Positions 18,143-27,727 are shown, counted from the first letter of the stretch. The stretch: DNA of 64,000 nucleotides from Sphingobacterium sp. UT-1RO-CII-1 (GCF_026711005.1 NZ_JAPPVJ010000008.1:1-64000), one strand, 5' to 3'. A program made the numbers and translations. Notes: generated by a model from the letters alone, not told the origin.

Positions 18143-20695
18143 TCATTTGTTGTTGTTTGCTTTTATCACAAATGTACCTTTTACACGAGTTGATTTAAAT
18201 AGATATAAAACCCATGTGATTCCCAAAATCATCGTTCTAAAAAAAGCTATATATTCTTTAGGTGTAATCACTTGTTGTTTGAAAATTATGAAAGCTATCA
18301 TTGTATCTAATAACACAAATACCACTTGTACGATCAGTGTCATTAATATAGTTTGTGGAAAGATATCACGTTTTTTTATCAATAAGTAGAGGCAATATCC
18401 GTACATAAAGAGCAAGAAAGTATTAATAATAAACTCAAAAATTAATAGAGAACCAAATAGTATTTGTGAAATACCGAGGTGGGCACCCCATGTGCTCCAT
18501 ACCGATTCGTCGAATAAATAGAGGGTTATTGAGCTAAAGAAGATACTAAATAAACTTAAACAAAGAAAAATCGCAAGTACAATTAACCATCCCCCTATGG
18601 AGTTATAGCTTGGGCTATCGTATAGATATATTATTGATGTTGCTGTTCGTCTATGATAGAATTTAAAAATTATCCAGGTGAACAAGCAGAGTAATGCTAT
18701 AAATGATATTGTTGGCCAACTGTTTACTTGGTTTTGCGTTTTCGATCCTATTATAAAGCCATCGTTATTTATATAAACTGCACTAGAGAAAATATTGTCT
18801 AAATCCGAAAAATCTTCTATAAACTCTTGGGTTTGATTTTCTTTCACGTAAGTGTCGTGAAAGCCTAACCTGAAAGCTATTTTTAATGTATCGTTGCTTA
18901 CTGTAATACTTTTGCCATAATGATAGCTATCCCTAGAGACAAAAATATTACCTTTAATATTTGGAGCATTTACGCCGTCAGGGTTAACTATGTAAACATC
19001 ATGCTCTAGCATTAATGGGTATTCTAATACGATGGGTGTTGTACGAGCTTCTATTATTTCTGGAACATATTGGCTCAAACCTGTTGCATATACTGACACT
19101 GCTAATCTATTGGTTAGCTTTTCCACCTCTGCTATTTTTTCAACCTTGTAAGACTCCTTTATGCGCAATATATTGTTGAGCTTATCATCTTCAATATTCA
19201 GTGGAGATAACTTCTTTATTTGTTTATAAAAGTTTTGATAATATTCAAGGTTAGATTTTTCAATTTTATTTTTCGCTATCTGTGTTAGTTGAATTCTTAT
19301 GATATCAGCGCTTGATCCTGAGTGTGTTGTGAGAACATTTAAGGTGGCTGCCCCATTTTTCTCAAGTATAAAACGTTCTTCAATGCGGGTTTTACCTGAT
19401 ACAATTTTCTCCGTACTGTGTATTTCCCCTCCTGGTTCTATATGAAGTACTTTTCCGTAGAAGGGAAAATAACGTTTACTTATATGGCCGCCTTGGTTGC
19501 TAATAGTAGGGTCTATGTATTGTCCACGATCATTAACCATAAGATAAACTACCATATGATTGAAAGCACCGGGTGAGGGTAAATAAGCTTCTAGATTATA
19601 TTCCTCTAGAGAATTTACAAGCACAAGTTTGGTCTGTATTCCCTTATGTCTTAGCATGGTGGACATTAATACAGATTTGTCTTTGCAATCACCATATCTT
19701 TGGGAAAATACCTGTTCTGGCAGATTCGCTTTATGCGAATACTCGCCAACTTCAACACCCATATATCGGATTTCGTTCTGTACGAAATCAGCAACTTCTC
19801 TGACGTAGGCCATAGAATCTCCTTGTGCCCTTTGCCATAGCTCATCTGCAAACTCATGCAGCCTTCCTTTGGTAGATAAGTTTGGTATTGGATTGATCTC
19901 GTCTGCCCATTTTGCGACATCTGCCCATTTCTCAAATTCGGAACACTCAATACGTTGTCTAGTTGGGTACCATGCAGGTGTATTAAAATCATGTGGAATA
20001 TGTTCCGTATTTGTCTCTTCCCAATAGTAGCTTATGGCAGAGCCCAAATCCTGTTCTTTAGGGGGAGCTGCTCCTAGAAAAGTTTTAAAATAAAGTTTAC
20101 GATGCTTAGGAACAATATAGTTGATATGTATAGCTCCAGTAGGTTCGAGCCCCTGTAATAGATAGCTGTCATAAAAAGATCCTTTAAATACAGGATTGAA
20201 ACCTTTTATTGAAAAAGAGAGTACAATTTTATCATTCTTTCTGAGATCATCTATTAATAGATATGCAGAATAAGTGCCGTTATATATAAATCGAGATAAT
20301 TCAGTCTCATATGCCATCAATTTAAATTTCTGTAAGTCCAGTCGATCAAGTTTTTCTCCATCACGTAGGACATATAATTCATGTAAAATTAATGTTTGGT
20401 ATTGAGGAACAAAGCTAATGTGAACTTGCCCCGCACTTTCTGCACCAGTATTTTCTGTCAAAACCTTTTTGGTGCGGTAGAATTTTGTTTCTGTATTTAG
20501 ATCGACTTGATATTCCGTAGACTCTAAGTAGTAACCATCATTTATATCCTGTAGGTCAGGTATTTTGGGTTGCAAGTTTGTTGGGCGTATCCAGTTAGGT
20601 ACAGGCTTTTTTGTTAATGATGGACTTTCTGCAAAGCATATTATTTGTAATAAAATACAAAAAACAGTAACTGTAATGGTCTTAATAAATTTCAT
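18143..20695 (-). CDS. DUF3857/transglutaminase-like protein fused to a DUF2569-like membrane region
   Basis: The 850-residue protein has a signal peptide (about 1-22), a DUF3857 region (about 50-240) and a transglutaminase-like domain (about 275-400). The latter has the catalytic Cys in QRYGDCKDKS, a His in GAFNHMVVY and an Asp in YIDPT. A beta-rich segment follows, then five membrane helices from about residue 645. The GGWLIVLAIFLCLSLFS stretch matches the DUF2569 pattern. Its role is unknown; it probably acts on envelope proteins or peptides. It is divergent from the 11-bp-phased region at 20.8 kb. Confidence 0.8.
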   Translation of the reverse strand: MKFIKTITVTVFCILLQIICFAESPSLTKKPVPNWIRPTNLQPKIPDLQDINDGYYLESTEYQVDLNTETKFYRTKKVLTENTGAESAGQVHISFVPQYQTLILHELYVLRDGEKLDRLDLQKFKLMAYETELSRFIYNGTYSAYLLIDDLRKNDKIVLSFSIKGFNPVFKGSFYDSYLLQGLEPTGAIHINYIVPKHRKLYFKTFLGAAPPKEQDLGSAISYYWEETNTEHIPHDFNTPAWYPTRQRIECSEFEKWADVAKWADEINPIPNLSTKGRLHEFADELWQRAQGDSMAYVREVADFVQNEIRYMGVEVGEYSHKANLPEQVFSQRYGDCKDKSVLMSTMLRHKGIQTKLVLVNSLEEYNLEAYLPSPGAFNHMVVYLMVNDRGQYIDPTISNQGGHISKRYFPFYGKVLHIEPGGEIHSTEKIVSGKTRIEERFILEKNGAATLNVLTTHSGSSADIIRIQLTQIAKNKIEKSNLEYYQNFYKQIKKLSPLNIEDDKLNNILRIKESYKVEKIAEVEKLTNRLAVSVYATGLSQYVPEIIEARTTPIVLEYPLMLEHDVYIVNPDGVNAPNIKGNIFVSRDSYHYGKSITVSNDTLKIAFRLGFHDTYVKENQTQEFIEDFSDLDNIFSSAVYINNDGFIIGSKTQNQVNSWPTISFIALLCLFTWIIFKFYHRRTATSIIYLYDSPSYNSIGGWLIVLAIFLCLSLFSIFFSSITLYLFDESVWSTWGAHLGISQILFGSLLIFEFIINTFLLFMYGYCLYLLIKKRDIFPQTILMTLIVQVVFVLLDTMIAFIIFKQQVITPKEYIAFFRTMILGITWVLYLFKSTRVKGTFVIKANNNK

Positions 20696-20824
20696 CGGTT
20701 CAATTAGCTAGATAACGAATATAATAATAACCTTTATGATAAAAAAATGTCACAAAGTATAGTTTCTAAATAGTAAGATATTTGGGTAGTCTTCACTTTT
20801 TCTTACGACTGCAGTATGCTCGTA

Positions 20825-20978
20825 GGCTCATCCTTGGGTGTTCCTTGGGTTGTTGCTGTGTGGTGGTAGTGTTAAGCAAGGGTCTGTATGGGGAATGTGC
20901 TGGAAGTGCTACTGTTTTGCTACAATGTATCACTCGGTCTCAGCACGGAGATGACTCGGAGTCAATACGGAATCGATA
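20825..20978. repeat. Degenerate array with 11-bp phasing
   Basis: CGG motifs begin at 20935, 20946, 20957 and 20968, exactly 11 bp apart. In the same register lie GGGT or GGGA at 20836, 20847, 20880 and 20891, and CCTTGGG recurs at 20832 and 20843. The period equals that of the larger array at 39 kb, although the core word differs. The region has no convincing gene. Confidence 0.5.
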
Positions 20979-21124
20979 GCTCTGAGACGCATTTTCGACT
21001 GGTTTTACATGCCTTTATCAAACATACATGAAAATACTAACTTTGTGTACATCAAGTTTATAATTATTTTTTATATATCTTATAGAGTCCCTCAGTTTAA
21101 ATTTTCCGTACTTGAAACAGTATA

Positions 21125-21499
21125 TTACCTCTTCCTTCTCTTCGCTCGGAAATCTTTATTTTTCCATTCTTTCCGAGCTGGTTTTAATCTGTGAAAAAGG
21201 AATATATCCCCTGTAGGGATGTCGTTATAGTCTTCCCAGATGTCACACATGGCACAGCCCAATATGTAAGCCGATGATTGATTAGTTGCGGTACATCTGT
21301 TCAATAGATATTGGTCGAAGAAAGATTCACTACCTTCAATCAGGTTGCCGTTTTTGTCAAAGATACGGATAGCACTGTCGTTTGTTTGCAATGTAGACCA
21401 TAGCGAGGCAAAAGATTGGATTTCTTGAGCATTCATTTCCTCAAAGTTAGGTGCTATATCTAGTAGATTTTGCATATTCATAACTACTTCACTATCCAT
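21125..21499 (-). CDS. Hypothetical protein, 124 aa
   Basis: Soluble and acidic in its first two thirds, with a basic C-terminal tail (KPARKEWKNKDFRAKRRKR). It contains a short segment IRIFDKNGNLIEG that looks like a beta-hairpin. The family is not recognised. It starts 16 bp after the stop of an orphan C-terminal fragment, suggesting it was once the second gene of an operon whose first gene has been lost. Confidence 0.5.
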   Translation of the reverse strand: MDSEVVMNMQNLLDIAPNFEEMNAQEIQSFASLWSTLQTNDSAIRIFDKNGNLIEGSESFFDQYLLNRCTATNQSSAYILGCAMCDIWEDYNDIPTGDIFLFHRLKPARKEWKNKDFRAKRRKR

Positions 21500-21515
21500 C
21501 AGTTTAGAGTCTGTG

Positions 21516-21608
21516 TCATCCTTCTTTTTTCAGCACTTTTTTGTAGCGGATATCGACCTGCTCGTCCGTAGGTATAGCGGTAGGGAAGAGGTCCCAGGTT
21601 TTTCCAAT
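21516..21608 (-). pseudogene. Orphan C-terminal fragment of a lost gene
   Basis: About 30 codons read as a natural protein end (GKTWDLFPTAIPTDEQ, then VDIRYKKVLKKEG and stop), but the frame meets a stop (TAA at 21609-21611) upstream and has no start codon. Its base composition is more GC-rich than the TonB receptor gene that ends 20 bp away. The arrangement suggests that the body of this gene was replaced when the 21.6-25 kb block arrived. Confidence 0.45.
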
Positions 21609-21628
21609 TTACATTACTTTTATGGGTT

Positions 21629-24013
21629 TTAGAAATTAAATTTTACTCCGATTAAAGTTTGTCTTGGCCGTATATGAAAAACACTTTGGTAAAGATAAAA
21701 ATCTGTAAAACTTGAGCTAATATATCTATCTTCGTTAAATAAGTTTATCATTCTAAATTCTATATCAATTTTACTTCTTTCAAATGTGTATCTGTAACTG
21801 AGGTCTGCGTAAAAATTGTTTTTATCAGCATTGAAAAAATTATTAAAATAATGTTCAAAGCTCATTCCAATATATTGATTTTTTTTAGGATAAATATTTA
21901 TTTTCAGACCTTCTGAAAGAATACTGGTATTCTTTCGTTTTTGATTGGTGGTTTTATTCGAATTGAATATTGTTTCTACATTGTATTCAGTCGTGATCCA
22001 TTCATAAAATCTGGTGTTAAATTTGAGATTTGGTTTTATAGTTTGGTTCTTTGCCTTAACGATCATTAAATTTATCAATTGATCTGCTGCCCCTATTTGT
22101 ATGTCTGCACCAACAGAGATAGTAGTCTTTATTGGACTATAGTATTTGCTGATTTTTGAATTTAAAGTATGGTTTATGTTCCTGTTTTCTCCTTGAATGG
22201 CTGTAAGCGTAATGCTTCCATCGTCCTTTACAGTATTACCAACAAGGTATGGCAACAGATTGTTTGAAAATAGATAGAAGGTGCTGAAAAATAATGATTT
22301 GATAGGATTACGATAATTCAAACCTATGTTAAAAGTTTGTGACACTTTGCGATCTATAGGGTAATTCATACTTTGTAATGTACGGTAATTCGTCATCATA
22401 TAACCAAAAAATGTCGACTCTGCATTTTGAAATTCACTGTTATACCCGAGCCCAACAATGGCCCGCCAATAAGGACTTAAGTTATACCTAGCAACGAACT
22501 TTGGGTTTATCACTGTACCAGAAGTGGCCGGTCGTCTTTCTGCTCTGATTATCTCATTTAATTTTATTTGTTGAAATGATACAGGTAACTGTAGACTTAG
22601 ATCCCAATCAAGGTGTTTATAGGCGAAAGTCGGTTGCAGATAAACTCTATAATTAGTGCTTTTAAGATCATTCGTAAACTGATCTTGTAAAACCTCCTTG
22701 TCACTAAATAGCTGACTTTCCGTATTTCGCGAAACTACATTAAATCCTAATTTAGCACCTATTGTAAAGCGTTTTATCTTACCTGTATATTCTAAGTAGT
22801 TGTTTGTTTGGAATATCTTTTTTTCAGCGTCCTGTTCGAGGTTAAGACTGTCAACATCGCTATTAATCGCGTCAGCAAATTTACCAGGATAAACAGAAAG
22901 TTGCTGAGGTGTTCTATTTAAATTTAGAAATGAATAAAAGGTAAATAACTGTCCTCTAATTGGGGTAATCCATTTTAGCTGATTAGTAATTGCATAGTAT
23001 GGATTTTGAAGGTTTTGTTGAATAGTAGACTCCCCTAAATACAATTCACCTTTTTGCCTATCTAAGTTGATTTCAGTTTTAAGACTATTTTTAAAAAAAC
23101 TGTTTTTTGTATTTCTTTGCGCAGTTAAATTAGCTTGTATATCCCGCACGAAGACTTTATTATAGATACTTTCGTTAACGGATAGTTCTCCTTCCGGAAG
23201 AAAATAAGTAGTAATATTTTCTCCATGCTGTTTTTGAAAATCGTGAAGATAAGATATGTTTAATCTCAGTTCCGTATTATCTTTAAGTCTAGAAAGAAAG
23301 TTAGCGGTAGCCATATGGACATTGTTGTCCAAAAATCTTTTACTGGGAATATTAGGCAACATTGGTGATGTTAACGACAGCAGATCTTTTTTTTGTGTTG
23401 AGTTCTCAAATTGCTCTAATAAATCCTCAATGGTTAAGGTCTTCAGTTCCTTTCCTACATCTATTCCTGTATTATTTGTTTGGTATGATATTATGGCTTG
23501 TTGGTTTCTCTTAAATAGCATAGGCGTCAAATTCGCTTCCCATAAGAGAGGTTTTGCGCCCGAAGCTAGATTGACCACTCCAGTTACAGTGATATCTTCC
23601 TTTAACCTGATGTTTAGTGAGGCACGATCACTGGTAATAAGACTGTCAAGTACACGTATTGGTTGGTGGTTTTCGAGAATTTCAACACTTGAAACTGTTT
23701 TGTATGGTAAGTTATTGTTGGCAAGATTATATTTACCTTCCAATAGATCCATTCCTTCGATATAGTATTTTTCTATTGGCCGCCCTTGATATAGCACTCG
23801 ACCATCTGAAAGAACGTCAATTCCGGGAAGTTTTGATAGAACATCGCCAATGCTTCGATCTTTCTGTTCAGCAAAGCTATTTACATCGTAGGATAAAGTG
23901 TCTCCCCTTTGAGAGATTGGTCGTTTATTTTCCACTATCACTTCTTCGATAATAGTTGACTGAAAATTCAATATTCTGGCTTTTATTTTCAATTGTTTGG
24001 CTTGAAAAGGCAT
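21629..24013 (-). CDS. TonB-dependent outer membrane receptor, main part of a frameshifted gene
   Basis: This 794-residue frame holds a plug-like domain (about 20-150: EEVIVENKRP, LSKLPGIDVLSDGRVLYQG, YYIEGMDLL) and a long beta-barrel ending in aromatic VKFNF. Its assigned start lies inside the preceding frame; the signal peptide and CarboxypepD_reg domain are encoded in the overlapping frame at 23925-24290. The two must be one gene broken by a +1 shift around 23955-23980. The intact protein would take up a substrate across the outer membrane. It is paired with the GLPGLI gene upstream. Confidence 0.8.
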   Translation of the reverse strand: MPFQAKQLKIKARILNFQSTIIEEVIVENKRPISQRGDTLSYDVNSFAEQKDRSIGDVLSKLPGIDVLSDGRVLYQGRPIEKYYIEGMDLLEGKYNLANNNLPYKTVSSVEILENHQPIRVLDSLITSDRASLNIRLKEDITVTGVVNLASGAKPLLWEANLTPMLFKRNQQAIISYQTNNTGIDVGKELKTLTIEDLLEQFENSTQKKDLLSLTSPMLPNIPSKRFLDNNVHMATANFLSRLKDNTELRLNISYLHDFQKQHGENITTYFLPEGELSVNESIYNKVFVRDIQANLTAQRNTKNSFFKNSLKTEINLDRQKGELYLGESTIQQNLQNPYYAITNQLKWITPIRGQLFTFYSFLNLNRTPQQLSVYPGKFADAINSDVDSLNLEQDAEKKIFQTNNYLEYTGKIKRFTIGAKLGFNVVSRNTESQLFSDKEVLQDQFTNDLKSTNYRVYLQPTFAYKHLDWDLSLQLPVSFQQIKLNEIIRAERRPATSGTVINPKFVARYNLSPYWRAIVGLGYNSEFQNAESTFFGYMMTNYRTLQSMNYPIDRKVSQTFNIGLNYRNPIKSLFFSTFYLFSNNLLPYLVGNTVKDDGSITLTAIQGENRNINHTLNSKISKYYSPIKTTISVGADIQIGAADQLINLMIVKAKNQTIKPNLKFNTRFYEWITTEYNVETIFNSNKTTNQKRKNTSILSEGLKINIYPKKNQYIGMSFEHYFNNFFNADKNNFYADLSYRYTFERSKIDIEFRMINLFNEDRYISSSFTDFYLYQSVFHIRPRQTLIGVKFNF

Positions 24014-24290
24014 AATTCATTTTTCTGGCGTTAATTTGGAGAGGACCAGGTATACTTTTGTCAATTTTGATTGAAAACTCTCCATTTTCTCCTGTAACAG
24101 TAAAATTTATTAAGTTTTTGTCGTTGCCAAGAATAGTTATGTTTGTTCCTCCGAGAGGGGCACCATCGGCTGAAATCACTTTACCATTAATATGATTCTG
24201 GGCGTAGCTTAAAAATGAAAATAAAAGAAAAAGCGAACAAAGGCTCGCTCGAATAAGATACATTAACGATTTTTCTACTTTACTAGTCAC
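23925..24290 (-). CDS. N-terminal part of the frameshifted TonB receptor (signal peptide and CarboxypepD_reg)
   Basis: The frame begins at GTG 24290 or, more likely, ATG 24263, which gives a clean signal peptide (MYLIRASLCSLFLLFSFLSY, then AQ). It continues with a carboxypeptidase-regulatory-like beta-sandwich (INGKVISADGAPLGGTNI). At about residue 110 it leaves the family pattern (SVNYYRRSDSGK and stop), while the next frame resumes it with IIEEVIVENKRP. It overlaps the GLPGLI gene by 8 bp if the GTG is used. Confidence 0.75.
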   Translation of the reverse strand: MTSKVEKSLMYLIRASLCSLFLLFSFLSYAQNHINGKVISADGAPLGGTNITILGNDKNLINFTVTGENGEFSIKIDKSIPGPLQINARKMNYAFSSQTIENKSQNIEFSVNYYRRSDSGK

Positions 24291-25077
24291 GCGTTAACTC
24301 TATTGGATTGTTGCGGGATTTATTCCGTTCTCTATGGTTTCTATCGTATTTTTCATAAGCTTCTTGAGAGAGTTGAATCCCAGGATTCATTAATATTAAA
24401 GATGGTTTTTCTTTTATCTTATCCTCAAACTCTGCTAGTTCTTTTTTTGAAATCGTTTTGTAGTTTTCATGTCTAGCTAAGTAGTAGTCATAATTTTTTA
24501 AATTAGAAATACCTACTACTTCGAAATTGTATTCATTATTGCTATCCTGCAGTTGTAATATCATTCCGGGTAAGCCTTTAAATTTGTAAGGCCCATCAGA
24601 AAATGGTATTTCTTGTGCAAAATAGGCAGTATATTCTCTTCCCTTATATTTTGCAGTTGCTTTTGAGCAATTATATCCCAGAATATCTTTGTTATCGTTA
24701 TGGACTTGCCAATTTATCTGTGAATCTTCTTCTTCTAAAGCAAATTTAAATGTTGTATAATCATGAAAAGACTTAATTTTATTATTTGAAAAGTTTTTGA
24801 CTATTGTATATCGAAACTGAGTTTTGGGAGTTTGCATCAGACTGTTTGGATTATCTGAATTCAAAATGGAATCTTTAATATGTGTTGATTCGCTTCTAAA
24901 TACAGATTGTTCCTCTGAAATATCTAGAAAAAAAAACTCAGTTTCAATACGATTAAAGTTGTTAGAGTCTGGTTTGTAGTCTAAGCGAAAAATAAATCTC
25001 TTTTCTAAATTTTTAACAATTTGGGAACTCGAGTGAAGTGAAACCAGCAATGATAAAATTAATAAGCAGATTCTCAT
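24283..25077 (-). CDS. GLPGLI-family secreted protein
   Basis: The 264 residues include a signal peptide (about 1-19) and the family signature in YKFKGLPGMILQLQDSNNEY (about 166-185). GLPGLI proteins are Bacteroidota-specific and usually sit, as here, directly upstream of a TonB-dependent receptor with a CarboxypepD_reg domain. Their biochemical role is unknown. It is co-transcribed with the broken receptor gene by overlap. Confidence 0.85.
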   Translation of the reverse strand: MRICLLILSLLVSLHSSSQIVKNLEKRFIFRLDYKPDSNNFNRIETEFFFLDISEEQSVFRSESTHIKDSILNSDNPNSLMQTPKTQFRYTIVKNFSNNKIKSFHDYTTFKFALEEEDSQINWQVHNDNKDILGYNCSKATAKYKGREYTAYFAQEIPFSDGPYKFKGLPGMILQLQDSNNEYNFEVVGISNLKNYDYYLARHENYKTISKKELAEFEDKIKEKPSLILMNPGIQLSQEAYEKYDRNHRERNKSRNNPIELTRD

Positions 25078-25176
25078 ATTTAAGATGTTTAATTATTTCT
25101 GGATTTTCTTGGTTTTATGTATGTAGAAGCCGATCAACTGTTTGATTTTTATTGAATGTGTTTTTTATTAAGAAAT

Positions 25177-25824
25177 CTAACTTGGGCATTGTATTTCACC
25201 TAAGAAAGCCAAATCGTTAGTCAAGTAATCTACTATGATTTGGTGTACCTCTTCTATATTATAGTTTTCTAGTGGAAATTCGGCCAACTTTAGCCACGGT
25301 GTTTTCGAATTATATTCTATATCCAACCTATCCGGATTACAAATACTAACGCAGCAGACTTCTTTTTTAATGTCTACATAAAAAAACAACATGGAGGGCA
25401 TGAATTCAGGAGAATGATTACCAACCAAAATATAAGGCGCTTCTATATTTATATTAATCCACGCAGGTGTCGCAACTATATATTCGATGGTATCATCGCT
25501 ATCGTATAAGATGCTATTAGGGTTATTGCTTAAAACGCTAAAAAGCATGTTTTTATGAGTGATTAGTGGCTCCAGCAGTTTATCTAATCTGGTTATTTCC
25601 TCTTCAATGTTATTTCTGAACTTTAGTGCCAGTTTTTCACATTTATCTTGATGCTTTAGGAGATAATTCTTTAGGCGGTTTTTAACTTTTTTCTCTTTTT
25701 CGGGACTACTTTTATACATAGACAATACTACTTGCTGCTCATCAAAAAGTTTGTTTGCCGCTTTTAGTTTCTGATCGGTTTTTTCAAAAGCCTGGCTTAT
25801 TTCATTTAAAAGTTCTTGTCTCAT
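25177..25824 (-). CDS. Hypothetical protein with N-terminal coiled coil, 215 aa
   Basis: Residues about 1-90 are a highly charged helix with heptad character, and the C-terminal half is mixed alpha/beta with two adjacent cysteines (KEVCCVSICN). No signal peptide or membrane segment is present. The function is not recognised. It precedes the GLPGLI gene by 99 bp in the same direction and could share its transcript. Confidence 0.55.
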   Translation of the reverse strand: MRQELLNEISQAFEKTDQKLKAANKLFDEQQVVLSMYKSSPEKEKKVKNRLKNYLLKHQDKCEKLALKFRNNIEEEITRLDKLLEPLITHKNMLFSVLSNNPNSILYDSDDTIEYIVATPAWININIEAPYILVGNHSPEFMPSMLFFYVDIKKEVCCVSICNPDRLDIEYNSKTPWLKLAEFPLENYNIEEVHQIIVDYLTNDLAFLGEIQCPS

Positions 25825-26164
25825 AGTTTTTATTTTAATTGGCTGTTTATGAGTGTTTTATTCTGTAATTGTCTTAATATACACATTTTTGTGATAAGTT
25901 TTATTTTTACTCAGTTATTTCTTAATAAGGTTCAGTGTTCGGAGTTTTATTTTATCATCTCATTATCTTACCATTCTGCTGTAATATGTTTATGCAATAG
26001 CAACATAAGCAGTTTAAGGCAGGGTGGTCCAATGACCTCCGTTATAGACAGCTATTATTAGAGAGTATTAGATGATCGAAAATTATAGGTTTTTCTTTAA
26101 TGTAACGAAGTGGTTTTTGATAGTTAAGATTTATAAATGACTGCTAGTAGACTTGAGAAATATT
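25825..26164. other. Gene-free intergenic region
   Basis: 340 AT-rich bases between two minus-strand genes. No convincing frame, repeat or strong hairpin was seen. Confidence 0.5.
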
Positions 26165-27028
26165 TTATACACAGTTTATATGTGAAATTCTTTTAGATAA
26201 TGTTGGATGTGTAATTCCTCCTTTAGATACTTCTCCAGCAGTTAAGTTATCTAACTTTTGCAAAGCACTTATAAGATTATGGGGACCGTTTATTTTTGCA
26301 GCAAATTTATCAGCTGATAATTCAAATCTATATTGTACTTTACCAGGCAAATACCATAATAATAATCCCATTAAACAGCCCGTAATGAAAACTGATGCTA
26401 AGTCGATAACAAAATGGACGTCTGTAAAAAGTACAGTTCGCATCTGAAATAAAAAACCAGAAAAAACAGTAAGAATTAATACTACAATATAAAGCTTAAA
26501 TAAATGATTGCGCTTTAGATGCCCAACTTCGTGTAAGAGAATACTCTGTAGTTCTTCTTTTGTTAAATTATCTAAAAGCGGTTTTGTAATTAAAATAGTC
26601 TTGGAGAAAGGGAAAATTCCTGTTGCATAAGCGTTAATCTCCGGTGTATCAACGATCTTGATTGAATATTTTTTTATTAATTCTTGTGAATCTTTATCAG
26701 GGTTTTGAAAATGAAATATATTGTGTTTTTTTATCAAGTATTGAATAGGTTTGAAAACATAAAAATAAGTTGGAAAAAGAGAGAGGACAAGTGTGGTAAT
26801 CAGTAAAGAACTAAAGCCTTTTAGCAAATAGGTAGATAAAAACCCAAAGATCAAAAACAGTAAACCGACAATAATACTTTCGAAAAATAAATCTCGGACA
26901 CTAAATTTAAGTTCAAATGGAGTCTCTACTTTATAATATTTCGATATGCAAAAAACAGCAATAAACCGAACAATATATATCGCTATTGATAAAGCTACTC
27001 CAATAAAAAAGTAATGTATTGTATTCAT
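26165..27028 (-). CDS. M48-family integral membrane metallopeptidase
   Basis: The 287-residue protein has membrane helices at about 5-25, 48-70, 73-93, 178-198 and 205-228. The zinc motif HEVGH lies in LLHEVGHLKRNH (about 167), and the third ligand Glu in RFELSADKFAAK (about 238). This is the Ste24/HtpX type, which cleaves membrane or misfolded proteins, here on the cytoplasmic side. It is a single gene with no clear partner. The wider region contains several other intramembrane proteases, which may be coincidental. Confidence 0.85.
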   Translation of the reverse strand: MNTIHYFFIGVALSIAIYIVRFIAVFCISKYYKVETPFELKFSVRDLFFESIIVGLLFLIFGFLSTYLLKGFSSLLITTLVLSLFPTYFYVFKPIQYLIKKHNIFHFQNPDKDSQELIKKYSIKIVDTPEINAYATGIFPFSKTILITKPLLDNLTKEELQSILLHEVGHLKRNHLFKLYIVVLILTVFSGFLFQMRTVLFTDVHFVIDLASVFITGCLMGLLLWYLPGKVQYRFELSADKFAAKINGPHNLISALQKLDNLTAGEVSKGGITHPTLSKRISHINCV

Positions 27029-27129
27029 TTTTCTGATTTTAATTGTGAGCGAACTTCTTAAATACCATGTTGTCTTTTTTATAATAACCTACCTATAAAA
27101 AAACGTGGAATAACACTTATTGGGGAATA

Positions 27130-27162
27130 AAAAGTCTATATTAATGACAATATAGACTTTTC
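27130..27162. terminator. Bidirectional terminator-like hairpin
   Basis: AAAGTCTATATT (27131-27142) pairs perfectly with AATATAGACTTT (27149-27160) around a 6-base loop, with A and T runs on the flanks. It lies upstream of the M48 gene and may end transcripts coming from the 27.7 kb gene. Confidence 0.7.
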
Positions 27163-27727
27163 CTATCAAATATATCCTGTGTTTTTAATGACAGACTTAG
27201 AGTATGGAAAAGAAAGACGCTATGTGTGTTGCTTCAACTTTGTTATAGGCTGGCACAACTAGTATGTAAATTATAGGCTATATTGTGTTGCACCCCGTGT
27301 TTTTTCAAAGCAGAATCATCTTATTTGCTATAGTATACTGATTGATATTAGTGCCGAGTATACAGCAAAAGTCATGGATGCTAAAGAAATCTTGTGTGGT
27401 CAGAAATAGAGAAGATTGGGGAATGCAATAGAATTATCGTTTAAATAATTAATAGTACTAAACTATTAAAAGAAAATAATAAATTGTAGTGTTATAATAT
27501 TACAGCAGGAGCTACCTAATATACTTGCCCGTATGTCGTTTGCTAAATAAGCTTTAAAAATAATTTGCTTATCTTTTTTCAATATTGGAAAAAAGGTCTT
27601 GGGATGTTTACCTGCGTGATGAAGTTCTAAAAAAATGACTTAGGAATTTCTCTTCTGTGAAAATATGCTGTACAATAATTGTCGATAATAACTTTATTAG
27701 GATGTTCATTTAAAGTCGTCATATTCT
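27163..27727. other. Gene-free region containing one copy of a ~275-bp repeat
   Basis: No gene was recognised. Most of the region is the direct repeat at 27228-27504; the rest is AT-rich with no clear signal. Confidence 0.5.
27228..27504. repeat. Direct repeat, copy A (~275 bp)
   Basis: From GTTGCTTCAACTTTGTTATA to the ATTACAG end it matches 29681-29974 closely, with scattered substitutions and one short insertion. Neither copy encodes a protein. The pair brackets the genes at 27.7-29.5 kb in direct orientation. Confidence 0.75.

Noticed and set aside
20145..20170. GGTTCGAGCCCC resembling a tRNA T-loop
   Set aside because: It lies inside the transglutaminase-like gene and no cloverleaf can be built around it.
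20782..20979. 65-codon plus-strand frame over the 20.8-kb region
   Set aside because: It is explained by the phased, GC-richer repeat; the peptide has no recognisable features and the start context is poor.
25816..26061. Plus-strand 81-codon frame opposite the upstream region of the 25-kb gene
   Set aside because: Hydrophobic translation of AT-rich intergenic DNA, no ribosome-binding site, and it starts within the start region of the opposite gene.
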